From positions 1 to 49,459 of the forward strand of contig JADHXR010000038.1 in NCBI GenBank assembly GCA_016782865.1: a DNA stretch of 49,459 nucleotides. The letters are read 5' to 3'. Every line of letters begins with the position of its first letter. Position 1 is the stretch's first letter. Both the position numbers and the translations under genes were made by a program. Positions 7,128 through 15,890 of this stretch are shown here, one piece after another. Source of the stretch: Phycisphaerae bacterium. Its GTDB lineage: Bacteria > Planctomycetota > Phycisphaerae > Sedimentisphaerales > Anaerobacaceae. The notes under the pieces are model-generated. The model did no database searches, was not told the DNA's origin, and worked only from the letters and a program-made list of their open reading frames with translations.

Positions 7128-8702
7128 ATGGGGTTGTTGAAGAAGTCCTCATTTCCCGAAGCAGTTATCCGCCAACCGGCAACGGCGAAAGACGCGTCGT
7201 GGCGGCTGCTGGTTGGGATCTTCCTTTGTTGTTTGGCGACAATTAGCCCTGTCTCAGCGGTAGACCAGCCGCAGTGGGGCCAGAGATTTTCCAGGAACAT
7301 GGTTTCGGACGAAACCGGTCTGTCCGACAGTTTCGACCCGGCGACAGGCAAAAACATCAAGTGGATCGCTCCGCTGGGCACTTCGACCTACTCGAGCCCC
7401 GTGGTGGCAGCGGGTAGAGTATTTATCGGCACGAACAACGAGAACCCGCGCGACACCCGGCACAAGGGAGACCGCGGCGTGCTGATGTGCCTGGATGAAA
7501 AGGACGGCACCCTTCACTGGCAGCTCGTCGTTCCCAAAATCATCGGTGACCCTCCCGATCCTCGTGTGGATTGGCGCCTTGCTGGAATGTGCTCACCGGC
7601 GACCGTCGAAGGTGACAAAGTCTATGTGGTCAGCAATCGAGGCGAGGTAATGTGCCTCGACATCAACGGGCAGGCCAATGGTAACGACGGACCATATACC
7701 GATGAGGGCCGGCACATGGTCCCCCCGGACGATGAGCCGCTGGATGTCGCCAGAATGGATGGCGATATCATCTGGATGTATGACATGATCGCTGAGGCGG
7801 GCGTTCACCAGCACGACTCGGCACACTGTTCGATTCTCCTTCACGGCGATTTCCTCTACGTTAACACTAGCAACGGGCTCGACACCAACCACACACATGT
7901 TCAGGAACCCAATGCGCCGAGCCTGATTGTCCTGGACAAGAGAACCGGAAGGCTCCTCGCCAGAGACGACGGGCAGATCGGTGGCCGTATATTCCACTCC
8001 ACCTGGTCGTCCCCGGCGATGGGTCGCGTCGACGGCCGCAACCTGGTTTTCTTCTGTGGGGGCGACGGCGTCTGCTATGCCTACGAGGCGATTGATTCGG
8101 CGCCTGCGACCGGCAAGCTCAGAAACGTTCTGCGTTTCGATTGCGACCCGGAGGCACCGAAAGAAAACGTCCATCAATATATCAGGAACCGCAACGAGAG
8201 CCCGAGCAATATAAAGAGCATGCCCGTGTTTTACAGCAACCGCATATATGTCACTCTTGGAGGCGACATCTGGTGGGGCAAACGCCGGGCGTGGCTCAAG
8301 TGCTTCGATGCAACCGGGACAGGCGATACTACCGCCTCAGCCGAGATCTGGGCCTATCCGATCGATCACCACTGCTGCACGACGCCGGCCATTCACGACG
8401 GCATGGTCTTCGCAGGAGACTGCGGAAATACCTTCCATTGCGTGGACGCCGAAACCGGCAAACCCTATTGGACACATCAAACCAAGGGAGAGATTTGGGC
8501 CTCGGCGCTCGTCGCCGACGGCAAGGTCTACGTCGGCACGCGACGCCGGGAGTTCTTGGTGTTTGCCGCAAGCAAAAAAAAGAATATCATCAGTTCGATT
8601 GAGCTGGACAGCCCCATCAACGGCTCGCCAATCGCTGCGAACGGCGCGCTCTACATCGCCACTATGAAGAAGCTCTACGCAGTCAAGGCATCCGTACAAT
8701 AG
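7128..8702 (+). CDS. Secreted PQQ-binding-like beta-propeller protein
   Basis: The protein has 524 residues with a signal segment at about residues 25-45 (WRLLVGIFLCCLATISPVSAVD). The mature start QPQWGQRF is the 'pQWr' opening typical of planctomycete PQQ-like proteins. It carries PQQ-propeller phrases: YSSPVVAAGRVFIGT, VLMCLDEKDGTLHW, GEVMCLDING, KVYVGTRRREFLVF. PQQ quinone ligands of true dehydrogenases are not evident, so the fold may serve as a binding or scaffold propeller rather than a quinoprotein enzyme. It starts with ATG 7128 after a modest AGGTGAG. It heads a same-strand run with a GH140-like enzyme 26 bases downstream, which suggests work on an exported or surface glycan. A paralogous propeller is at 11562. 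Confidence 0.8.
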   Translation: MGLLKKSSFPEAVIRQPATAKDASWRLLVGIFLCCLATISPVSAVDQPQWGQRFSRNMVSDETGLSDSFDPATGKNIKWIAPLGTSTYSSPVVAAGRVFIGTNNENPRDTRHKGDRGVLMCLDEKDGTLHWQLVVPKIIGDPPDPRVDWRLAGMCSPATVEGDKVYVVSNRGEVMCLDINGQANGNDGPYTDEGRHMVPPDDEPLDVARMDGDIIWMYDMIAEAGVHQHDSAHCSILLHGDFLYVNTSNGLDTNHTHVQEPNAPSLIVLDKRTGRLLARDDGQIGGRIFHSTWSSPAMGRVDGRNLVFFCGGDGVCYAYEAIDSAPATGKLRNVLRFDCDPEAPKENVHQYIRNRNESPSNIKSMPVFYSNRIYVTLGGDIWWGKRRAWLKCFDATGTGDTTASAEIWAYPIDHHCCTTPAIHDGMVFAGDCGNTFHCVDAETGKPYWTHQTKGEIWASALVADGKVYVGTRRREFLVFAASKKKNIISSIELDSPINGSPIAANGALYIATMKKLYAVKASVQ

Positions 8703-8728
8703 GCTAACCTCACTTTAAGGAGACGATA

Positions 8729-10378
8729 ATGAAGGACATCATTTCTTGTCTGTTCATCGTCGTTGCCGGGGTCTTTCAAACCTTCTCCGGTGACACCTCC
8801 GCGCTGGCGGCGGAGAACAGCGCCGAACAATGGACTCGCTTCGAAGACGCATTCGTCAGTTCAAAGGACTACGGCAACCCTGTGCAGGACGTTGAAGTAA
8901 AAGTGGAGTTTGCTTCGCCGGGCGGCGAAAAGAGAACACTGCTGGGTTTCTGGGATGGCGGCCGGAGATGGCGCGTGCGTTTTTCGCCCGATGAGCAGGG
9001 CGAATGGACCTATAAAACATCCTGCTCGGACGAGGGCAACAGAGGTCTTCATAATCAAAGAGGCTCATTTCAATGCCGGAGATATCAGGGCGACGTCCCA
9101 CTGTTCAAACACGGCGAACTGCGCCTCTCCGACAATCGACGTTATTTCGAGCACGCGGACGGCACGCCGTTCTTCTTCCTGTCCGACACCGTCTGGTGCG
9201 GCCCGTTACTTTCGGACGAAGACGACTGGGATGTTTTCCTCAAGGACCGAGTGGCGAAAGACTTCACCGCGATCCAATTCGTTATGACCCAATGGCGCAT
9301 GGCAAAGACCGACGCGGACGGAAACCCCACATTCACAGGCAAGGACAAAGTCGCCGTCAACCCGGCGTTCTTCCAGCGGATGGACAAATACGTCGACGCG
9401 ATCAACGACGCTGGACTTCTGGCCGTTCCCGTCCTGCTCTGGGCAATTCGAGGAGACGACAATCCAGGGTATTATCTGCCCGAGAGCCAGAAGATTGCTC
9501 TGGCAAAATATATGGTCGCCCGCTACGGCGCGCACCAGGTCATCTGGTTCCTCGGCGGCGACGGCAGATACAGCGGCGAGGGCGGAAACACATGGCACCG
9601 CGTCGGCCGCGCGATCTTTCACGAGGATCAACATCGACTGGCCACAATGCACCCCGGCGGCAAGAGCTGGGTCGGCAAGGAATTTCGCAACGAACCGTGG
9701 TTCAGTTTCGTGGGTTATCAGAGCGGCCACGGTGACGACGAGAAGACCTTCCGATGGCTCAACCAGGGGCCGCCTGCCACTGAATGGAACAACAAGCCAA
9801 ACCTACCGGTCATCAACATCGAGCCCAACTACGAGGCCCACAACGGCTACACCTACCGCAGAGTGCACAACGACCTTTCGGTTCGCCGCGCTGCTTATTG
9901 GAGCCTTCTGGTCTCGCCCCCGGCGGGCGTCACCTACGGTGGTCAGGGAATCTGGGGCTGGCACACCAAAGTCCACGCTCCCGCAGATCACATAAGCACG
10001 GGTCTGGGTTCGCCATGGTACGTAGCCAAAGATCTTCCCGGCGCATTTAGCATGAAGTACCTGCACGAATTCTTCAAATCGATCGAATGGTGGCGGCTGA
10101 TCCCCTCTCCCGAGATTCTCACATCCCAACCGGGCAAAGAGGACGCCTCTAAATTTATCGCGGTGGCAAGGTCGCAAGACGGCGACCTGGTCGTCGTCTA
10201 TCTGCCGGAGGGTGGCTCGTTGACGCTCAAAACCGATTCGCTCGGAAAGGGCCTCACTGCCCGCTGGTATCATCCCCGGACGGGCGGTTGGCTCGATGCC
10301 GGCAAAATCGAAAAGAACCCGCAGACTTTCAAAACGGTCGATAGGAACGACTGGGTTTTGCTGATCAAACCGAAGTAG
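8729..10378 (+). CDS. Secreted apiosidase-like glycoside hydrolase (GH140/DUF4038 type)
   Basis: The protein has 549 residues with a signal peptide (MKDIISCLFIVVAGVFQTFS). Domain order: an N-terminal beta-sandwich of the DUF5060 type (about 35-105, WDGGRRWRVRFSPDEQGEW), a (beta/alpha)8 domain of the DUF4038/apiosidase type (about 118-430, with FFFLSDTVWCG, AIQFVMTQWRM, HQVIWFLGGDG, NIEPNYE), and a C-terminal small sandwich (about 465-549, VYLPEGGSLTLKT and ARWYHPRTGGW). GH140 members remove apiose from rhamnogalacturonan-II; related families act on other branched sugars, so the substrate is not certain. The Asp/Glu in 'GGDGRY' and 'NIEPNY' are plausible catalytic residues. TAAGGAG lies 9 bases ahead of the ATG. 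Neighbours on both sides are exported proteins, consistent with periplasmic glycan breakdown. Confidence 0.85.
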   Translation: MKDIISCLFIVVAGVFQTFSGDTSALAAENSAEQWTRFEDAFVSSKDYGNPVQDVEVKVEFASPGGEKRTLLGFWDGGRRWRVRFSPDEQGEWTYKTSCSDEGNRGLHNQRGSFQCRRYQGDVPLFKHGELRLSDNRRYFEHADGTPFFFLSDTVWCGPLLSDEDDWDVFLKDRVAKDFTAIQFVMTQWRMAKTDADGNPTFTGKDKVAVNPAFFQRMDKYVDAINDAGLLAVPVLLWAIRGDDNPGYYLPESQKIALAKYMVARYGAHQVIWFLGGDGRYSGEGGNTWHRVGRAIFHEDQHRLATMHPGGKSWVGKEFRNEPWFSFVGYQSGHGDDEKTFRWLNQGPPATEWNNKPNLPVINIEPNYEAHNGYTYRRVHNDLSVRRAAYWSLLVSPPAGVTYGGQGIWGWHTKVHAPADHISTGLGSPWYVAKDLPGAFSMKYLHEFFKSIEWWRLIPSPEILTSQPGKEDASKFIAVARSQDGDLVVVYLPEGGSLTLKTDSLGKGLTARWYHPRTGGWLDAGKIEKNPQTFKTVDRNDWVLLIKPK

Positions 10379-10407
10379 CGGATGCCTTTTCAGAAGGAGA
10401 AGTGACT

Positions 10408-11409
10408 ATGAAAAATGATTCTGACTGCAAGTCGCATAAGAGAATGACCCGTCGCCATTTCCTCAAGTCAACAGCGCGAGCCGGCACGGGGTTGATCTTG
10501 GCGGCCGCTTCGCAGTCGGTCTGCGGTGACGCGACCGATGCCCTGCCGACTCGTGTTCTCGGCCGTACGAAAGAAAAGGTCTCCATTCTCGGTCTGGGCA
10601 CTGCGCCGGTGGGAGAGGGTCCAGTTGACGTCAAGGAAGGCGTTCGAATCTTTAGCGAAGCCATCGACCGGGGCGTTACTTATGTCGACACCGCGAGAAT
10701 CTATGGCAACGCAGAGGAGATTCTGGGGCATATCATTCCAAAGCACCGAGACAGGCTTTTCGTGGTGACAAAGGTCTCGACCGACAACGCCGCCAGGGCT
10801 GAGCGTTCGCTGGGCGAATCGATGCGCCTGCTAAAAACCGAGCAGATCGATCTCGTACACATCCACAGCATCGGCGGTAAGAACATCGACCGCGTCCTGG
10901 CAAAGGACGGCGCCCTCAATTATCTGCTCAAGCAAAAGGAAGCCGGCAAGATTCGCTTTATCGGTATATCGGGACATAATCGCCCGCCCAACTTCGTTCG
11001 GATGCTCCAAACCGATCAGATTGACGTGGCGATGTGCGTGATGAACTACGCCGACAGGAACATCTACGATTTCGAGAGCAAAGTCTTGCCAGAGGCGAGA
11101 AGACGCAACGTCGGCTGTGTCGCCATGAAAGTGTATGTCGGTATCAAGGGAGGATTCCGCAACCACAGGAGCGGCTACGTGGGCTGCGTCACCGAGCCTG
11201 ATCGGCTGCCGCACGCCATGTCCTACGCGCTCGATCTTGACGGCGTGAGCGTTGCTGTGGTTGGCCCCTACACCGTCGAGCAATCTATACAGAACGTTCA
11301 GTTGGCGCGGCAGTATCAGCCACTCACGGCCGAGCAGCGCGATTCCCTGTTGGAATACGGCAAGAAACTCGCCCCGACGCTGGGGCCGCGATACGGGGCG
11401 GTCGTGTAG
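10408..11409 (+). CDS. Tat-exported aldo/keto reductase
   Basis: The protein has 333 residues. ATG 10408 is chosen because AAGGAG ends 8 bases upstream; a GTG at 10402 is too close. The N-terminus carries a twin-arginine signal (TRRHFLKS, Arg15-Arg16) and a hydrophobic stretch, so it should be folded with its cofactor before export. The rest is an aldo/keto reductase barrel: the catalytic tetrad is visible as Asp94 and Tyr99 in YVDTARIYGNAEEILG, Lys122 in VVTKVST and His153 in LVHIHS. It would reduce or oxidise a sugar-type carbonyl with NAD(P)H. Its place beside glycan-processing proteins suggests a substrate released by them; this is inference. Confidence 0.87.
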   Translation: MKNDSDCKSHKRMTRRHFLKSTARAGTGLILAAASQSVCGDATDALPTRVLGRTKEKVSILGLGTAPVGEGPVDVKEGVRIFSEAIDRGVTYVDTARIYGNAEEILGHIIPKHRDRLFVVTKVSTDNAARAERSLGESMRLLKTEQIDLVHIHSIGGKNIDRVLAKDGALNYLLKQKEAGKIRFIGISGHNRPPNFVRMLQTDQIDVAMCVMNYADRNIYDFESKVLPEARRRNVGCVAMKVYVGIKGGFRNHRSGYVGCVTEPDRLPHAMSYALDLDGVSVAVVGPYTVEQSIQNVQLARQYQPLTAEQRDSLLEYGKKLAPTLGPRYGAVV

Positions 11410-11440
11410 AGTGAAGTACGCAAAGCGACTGTCACTCCCT

Positions 11441-11510
11441 GTCATTCCCGCGCAAGCGGGAATCTATACTGTCGTGGCGGTTTGTGGATTCCTGTTTTCA
11501 CAGGAATGAC
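11441..11510. repeat. 70-bp double-hairpin repeat with GTCATTCC/GGAATGAC ends
   Basis: The element starts GTCATTCC and ends with its exact inverse, GGAATGAC. Inside are two hairpins: ATTCCCGC-GCAA-GCGGGAAT and ATTCCTG-TTTTCA-CAGGAAT. The first has the ATTCCC-N8-GGGAAT form known from dRS3-type dispersed repeats in Neisseria, and 'CATTCCCGCG..AGCGGGAAT' repeats occur in many bacteria. It sits between the reductase gene and the second propeller gene and could act as a terminator, an mRNA-stability element or a small non-autonomous mobile element. Confidence 0.75.
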
Positions 11511-11561
11511 ATGCGTGCGTCCTGGTCGTTCGAAATGAAATAGCGAAAGGGTCAATACTAT

Positions 11562-12854
11562 ATGAAGAAAGGAAAGGGCCTCCTCTGGGCATTCATCATA
11601 GCTGCCACAATATCGGCGCCGACAAGGGCGGCAGATTGGCCTCAGTGGCGAGGGCCGTTCTTCAACGGTTCCACTGACGAGATGAATCTCCCTGACTCCT
11701 GGGGCGAGACCGAAAACGTTGTGTGGGTCAGCCCTCTGCCGGGCATCAGCGGGGCGACTCCTGTAATCTGCAGCGGCAGGATTTTCGTCAGTTCCATGGT
11801 CGGGCGCGGTCCGGACTTTGTCGCCTTGTGCTTTGACGCAAAGGACGGCAAGAAACTGTGGGACAAATCAATCGGCTCGGATTCGCGCACGTTCCCCCGC
11901 AACAATATGGCGTCACCTTCGCCCGTGACCGACGGCAAGTCCGTATTCTTCCTGTACGGCAGCGGGCACCTGGTTGGCTTCGACTATGAGGGCAGGGAAC
12001 TCTGGTCGCGCAACATCGAAACCGAATACGGCAACCTCGCCCTGAAGTTCGGATATGGTTCTAGCCCCTTTCTTAACGGCAGCAGACTCTTCATCCTCGT
12101 GATCCGCCGGAACAAACCTTATCGCAAGCCCGATGCCGACGGGCCCCTGGATTCATACCTGATGGCGCTCGACGCGAAAACGGGCAAAACCCTCTGGAAA
12201 CAGCGGCGTGCGACCAATGCCTTCGATGAGGGGATGGAAACTTACAGCACGCCCGTCCCCTTCGTTCGCAATGGGAAGACCGAAATCCTCAACACCGGCG
12301 CCGACTTTGTCACTGCCAACGATCCCGAGACAGGTAGAGAGCTGTGGCGTTTGGAATACTGGACGCCAAAGGTACGCGACTCCCGCGTCATCCCCTCGCT
12401 GGTCACTGGTGATGGACTCATCTTCGGCACACGACACAAACACGGCGGCGTCTTCGCGCTGGCGCCCGGCAGCTCGCCACGCATCGTCTGGGAATTTGAC
12501 TCGCCCGTACCGGACTGCAGCACACCACTTTTCTATCGAGGTCGCTTGTATGTGCTGGATGGTATCAAGAACGGAAAGGTGGTGACATGCCTCGATCCGA
12601 AAACCGGCCGGCAATTCTGGCAGGGGACGATCGGAGGACGAGGGCCCTGGCGTGCGTCACTGACCGGCGCCGACGGAAGACTGTATTGCATTAACGAGAC
12701 CGGAGAGGTTGTAGTGCTCGCCGCCGGTGGAAACCAGTTCAAGATCATATTCGAGACCAAGATAGACGAAGCACCCATCCAATCATCAATCGCAGTCGCC
12801 GACGGCCGTTTGTTTATTCGCACCGCCAGGAATCTTCACTGCATCGGCAAATAA
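11562..12854 (+). CDS. Secreted PQQ-binding-like beta-propeller protein
   Basis: The protein has 430 residues with a clean signal peptide ending at TRAADWPQWRGP, the hallmark N-terminus of this planctomycete family. Propeller strands are evident: GATPVICSGRIFVSS, LCFDAKDGKKLW, YLMALDAKTGKTLW, LYVLDGIKNGKVVTCLD, GRLYCINETGEVVVLAAG. It is shorter than the protein at 7128 and only distantly similar, so this is not a recent duplication. It has no visible catalytic signature. It may be translated separately from the first three genes of the run because a 152-base gap with a double-hairpin repeat precedes it; the next gene follows after 11 bases. Confidence 0.82.
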   Translation: MKKGKGLLWAFIIAATISAPTRAADWPQWRGPFFNGSTDEMNLPDSWGETENVVWVSPLPGISGATPVICSGRIFVSSMVGRGPDFVALCFDAKDGKKLWDKSIGSDSRTFPRNNMASPSPVTDGKSVFFLYGSGHLVGFDYEGRELWSRNIETEYGNLALKFGYGSSPFLNGSRLFILVIRRNKPYRKPDADGPLDSYLMALDAKTGKTLWKQRRATNAFDEGMETYSTPVPFVRNGKTEILNTGADFVTANDPETGRELWRLEYWTPKVRDSRVIPSLVTGDGLIFGTRHKHGGVFALAPGSSPRIVWEFDSPVPDCSTPLFYRGRLYVLDGIKNGKVVTCLDPKTGRQFWQGTIGGRGPWRASLTGADGRLYCINETGEVVVLAAGGNQFKIIFETKIDEAPIQSSIAVADGRLFIRTARNLHCIGK

Positions 12855-12865
12855 GGAGATCAATC

Positions 12866-14908
12866 ATGAATAGAATATGCTTAATCGTGGGGGCAGTCGT
12901 GCTGGTGCATTCGTCGTCGCCAGCCCAGGAGATCTGGCCCGGGCGGGCGTGGGAGCCAGCTATGCCCGAGCAAGTCCAGATGGATGCGGGCTTGCTGCAA
13001 AAGGCGCGAGACTACGCGCTGACCGGCGGCGGTTCGGGATGTGTCACTCGCGGCGGCAAGCTAGTCATGCAGTGGGGCGATCAGCAGCGGCTCTACGATT
13101 TGAAGTCAACGACAAAATCGATCGGTATCACAGCGGTGGCGCTGGCGCTCGAGGACGGCAAGATCGAGAGTCTTCAGGACCCCGTCAGGAAATACCATCC
13201 GGATTTTGGCGTTCAGCCTGATTCTAACACGCAGACTGGTTGGCTTGACAGGATAACGTTGTTTCATCTGGCCACCCAAACGGCTGGTTTCGATAAGCAG
13301 GGCGGTTACACAAAGCTCATGTTCGCACCCGGCACAAAATGGGCCTATAGCGACGGTGGGCCCAACTGGCTCGCCGAGTGTGTCACGCTCGTGTACGGGC
13401 GGGACGTTCAGGAACTGATGTTCGAGCGCGTCTTTGGCCCGATAGGGATCAAGAGGTCCGACCTGACATGGCGCGGCAACGCATATCGCGACAAAGAGAT
13501 CAACGGCGTCAAGCGTCGCGAGTTCGGCTCGGGCATCAGCGCCAACGTCCAGGCGATGGCCCGGATCGGCTATCTTTATCTGCGACAGGGTCGCTGGCGC
13601 GATACGCAGATCATCCCTGCATCGTTTGTCGATATGGCGGCAGCGGTGCCCAAAGCGGTAAGGGGGCTGCCGGTCGTAAGGAGCGAGAGCTATTTCAACG
13701 CCTCGGACCATTACGGGCTCTTGTGGTGGAACAATGCCGATGGGACGATGGCCAACGTGCCGCGTGACGCCTACTGGTCGTGGGGCCTGTACGATAGTCT
13801 GATCGTCGTGATACCCAGCCTCGATATCGTCGCAGCACGGGCGGGCAAGTCAGTGAACAAAGCCCGCAATTCCAGCTACAAGGCCATCGAGCCTTTCATA
13901 GAACCGATCGCATTGGCTGTCACAGCAAAGGCCGAGAACAACCGTGCTCCATATCCGCCGAGTCCCGTGATAAAGGGGATTGAGTGGGCGCCTGTCGATA
14001 CGATCATTCGCAAGGCCTCGGGCAGCGATAATTGGCCTATCATGTGGGCAGACGACGGCAACCAGTATTCAGCCTACGGGGACGGCTGGGGATTCGAGCC
14101 TAAGACGAAGAAAAAACTGAGTCTCGGCATCGTGAAGATTGTCGGTCCGGCAGACGATTTTCAGGGAATCAACGTGCGCACCGAAACCGGCGAACGCATC
14201 GGCCAGGGCGCTGCCGGCGCAAAGGCCAGCGGGATGCTGATGGTCGAGGGCGTGCTTTACATGCTGGTTCGAAATACCGCAAATGCGCAGCTCGCCTGGT
14301 CGAGTGATCGCGGCAAAAGCTGGAAGTGGTCCGATTGGAAATTCACCGAGAGCTTTGGCGCGCCGAGTTTCTTGAACTTCGGCAGCAACTATTCCGGGGC
14401 GCGGGACGACTACGTCTACGTGTATTCGCAGGAGGCCGAGACTGCTTACGACGCAGCGGATCAAATGGTCATGGCTCGCGTGCCCAAGGACGAAATAAGA
14501 AATCGCGGTGCTTATGAATTCTTCAATGGCCTCGACGACTCGGGCCGTCCGGTCTGGACGAGGGACATTCGCCAACGGGTCGCGGTCTTCACCAATCCGG
14601 GCAAATGTTATCGTTCGCAGGTCAGCTACAACGCAGGGCTAAAGAGATATCTCTGGTGCCAGGTCCTGCCGACGAGCAGGCACCCCCAGGGTCCGCGCTT
14701 CCAGGGCGGCTTCGGCATTTACGATGGGCCGGAACCGTGGGGGCCCTGGACGACGGTCTACTACACACAAGAATGGGACGTCGGCCCAGGTGAGACAAAT
14801 TCGTTTCCCACCAAATGGATGAGCGATGACGGCAAAGTCTGTCACCTTGTCTTCTCGGGGGACGATCATTTTTCGGTGCGCAGAGCGACGCTTGAGGTGG
14901 CAGAGTAG
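12866..14908 (+). CDS. Serine hydrolase (class C beta-lactamase fold) fused to a DUF4185-like propeller domain
   Basis: The protein has 680 residues with an N-terminal signal (MNRICLIVGAVVLVHSSSPAQ). Residues about 30-345 form a class C beta-lactamase/esterase-type domain: the nucleophile motif is Ser81-x-x-Lys84 (STTK), with the Tyr motif at YSDG (Tyr161) in KWAYSDGGPNW. The rest, about 360-680, reads as a propeller-like domain of the DUF4185 type (WPIMWADDGNQYSAYGDGWG, AWSSDRGKSWKW, YVYVYSQEAETAYD, GGFGIYDGPEPWGPW), a fold often tied to carbohydrates. The enzyme half could be a carbohydrate esterase or transacylase; its substrate cannot be read from sequence. TAAGGAG precedes the ATG and the gene lies 11 bases after the propeller gene, so it closes the run. 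Confidence 0.8.
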   Translation: MNRICLIVGAVVLVHSSSPAQEIWPGRAWEPAMPEQVQMDAGLLQKARDYALTGGGSGCVTRGGKLVMQWGDQQRLYDLKSTTKSIGITAVALALEDGKIESLQDPVRKYHPDFGVQPDSNTQTGWLDRITLFHLATQTAGFDKQGGYTKLMFAPGTKWAYSDGGPNWLAECVTLVYGRDVQELMFERVFGPIGIKRSDLTWRGNAYRDKEINGVKRREFGSGISANVQAMARIGYLYLRQGRWRDTQIIPASFVDMAAAVPKAVRGLPVVRSESYFNASDHYGLLWWNNADGTMANVPRDAYWSWGLYDSLIVVIPSLDIVAARAGKSVNKARNSSYKAIEPFIEPIALAVTAKAENNRAPYPPSPVIKGIEWAPVDTIIRKASGSDNWPIMWADDGNQYSAYGDGWGFEPKTKKKLSLGIVKIVGPADDFQGINVRTETGERIGQGAAGAKASGMLMVEGVLYMLVRNTANAQLAWSSDRGKSWKWSDWKFTESFGAPSFLNFGSNYSGARDDYVYVYSQEAETAYDAADQMVMARVPKDEIRNRGAYEFFNGLDDSGRPVWTRDIRQRVAVFTNPGKCYRSQVSYNAGLKRYLWCQVLPTSRHPQGPRFQGGFGIYDGPEPWGPWTTVYYTQEWDVGPGETNSFPTKWMSDDGKVCHLVFSGDDHFSVRRATLEVAE

Positions 14909-14954
14909 ACGGTTTGAGTCCGGCGGTCACAGTCTAATACAAAGAATGTGAGCA

Positions 14955-15045
14955 TGTCGTTGCGAGTGAGGTAAAGCAATCTCAACACTTTATGTAGCCG
15001 GACGGTTGAGATTGTCGCGACCGTCTTCGATGGCCTCCAATGACA
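14955..15045. repeat. MITE-like repeat with nested inverted arms between convergent genes
   Basis: The outer ends TGTCGTTGCGAG and CTCCAATGACA are near-inverse copies. The inner arms AGCAATCTCAAC (14975-14986) and GTTGAGATTGTC (15005-15016) are inverse copies with one mismatch. This matches the layout of the widespread 'GTCATTGCGAG...AGCAATCTC' family of short palindromic repeats. It fills most of the gap between the serine hydrolase gene and the phosphatase gene, where its hairpin may also stop transcription from both sides. Confidence 0.65.
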
Positions 15046-15073
15046 ACTTCCATATTCGAGCTTTCGCATCATA

Positions 15074-15862
15074 CTATTCATCGCCGTGATGCTTGATAAT
15101 GTCGGCGGCCTTTTCGAAGATGTGGTCGGGCCGGTAGGGGAACAGGGGCAGGTCCTCTCTTCGGGTAATGCCGCTCAGCACAAGAGCTGTTTCTATCTCC
15201 GACTCGATTCCAGCTATGATGTCCGTATCCATCCTGTCGCCGACGATCAACGTTTCTTCCCGCTGGCAGCCTATCTTTTTTATTGCGTGACGCATCATGA
15301 GCGGATTCGGCTTGCCGATGAAATATGCTTTTCTCCCGGCCGCCAGCTCTATGGGTGCGATCAGCGCTCGACATGCCGGGGCAATGCCTCTCTCGGTCGG
15401 CCCGGTCAAGTCGGAGTTTGTGCCGATCAGTCTGGCGCCTTTGAGCACGAGATTGACGGCGAGCTCCACCTGCTCGTAGTTGTAAGAGCGCGACTCGCCC
15501 ACGACGACATACGTTGGATCGATATTGTCGGTGTAGAAGCCGGCATCGTATAGGGCGTGTATGAGCCCTGATTCTCCGATGGCGTAGACTCCTGTGTTGG
15601 GATTCTGCTCGGCCAGGAAACTCGCTGTCGCCTGGGCGGAAGTGTAGAAGTCATCTGCGCCGACCTCGATCCCCATTCGCGAGAGTTTCCGCTTCAGCTC
15701 CATCGGCGATTTTGCGCTGCTGTTGGTCAGGAAGAGGAACTTCTTGCCTTGCTGTTTCAGCCAATCTACGAATTCCCTGGCGCCATCAACGAGCCGGTCG
15801 CCATGGTATATGACGCCGTCCATGTCGCAGATATAGCCTTTCTTGTCTGTCAACTTGCCCAT
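15074..15862 (-). CDS. HAD-IIA sugar-phosphatase family protein (NagD/phosphoglycolate-type)
   Basis: The protein has 262 residues. ATG 15862 is supported by AAAGGA about 9 bases upstream and by the conserved start just before motif I. HAD motif I is ICDMDGVIYHG (nucleophile Asp13, acid/base Asp15), motif II is FLTNSS, the cap has the HAD-IIA layout between motifs II and III, and motif IV is GDRMDTDI near the C-terminus. It is a cytoplasmic hydrolase of a small phosphorylated metabolite; NagD-type and phosphoglycolate-type members cannot be told apart here. It follows miaB on the same strand with a gap of 28 bases, so the pair is probably one transcript. Confidence 0.87.
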   Translation of the reverse strand: MGKLTDKKGYICDMDGVIYHGDRLVDGAREFVDWLKQQGKKFLFLTNSSAKSPMELKRKLSRMGIEVGADDFYTSAQATASFLAEQNPNTGVYAIGESGLIHALYDAGFYTDNIDPTYVVVGESRSYNYEQVELAVNLVLKGARLIGTNSDLTGPTERGIAPACRALIAPIELAAGRKAYFIGKPNPLMMRHAIKKIGCQREETLIVGDRMDTDIIAGIESEIETALVLSGITRREDLPLFPYRPDHIFEKAADIIKHHGDE

Positions 15863-15890
15863 ATTTCGGAGTCCTTTCCAACGCAATAGT

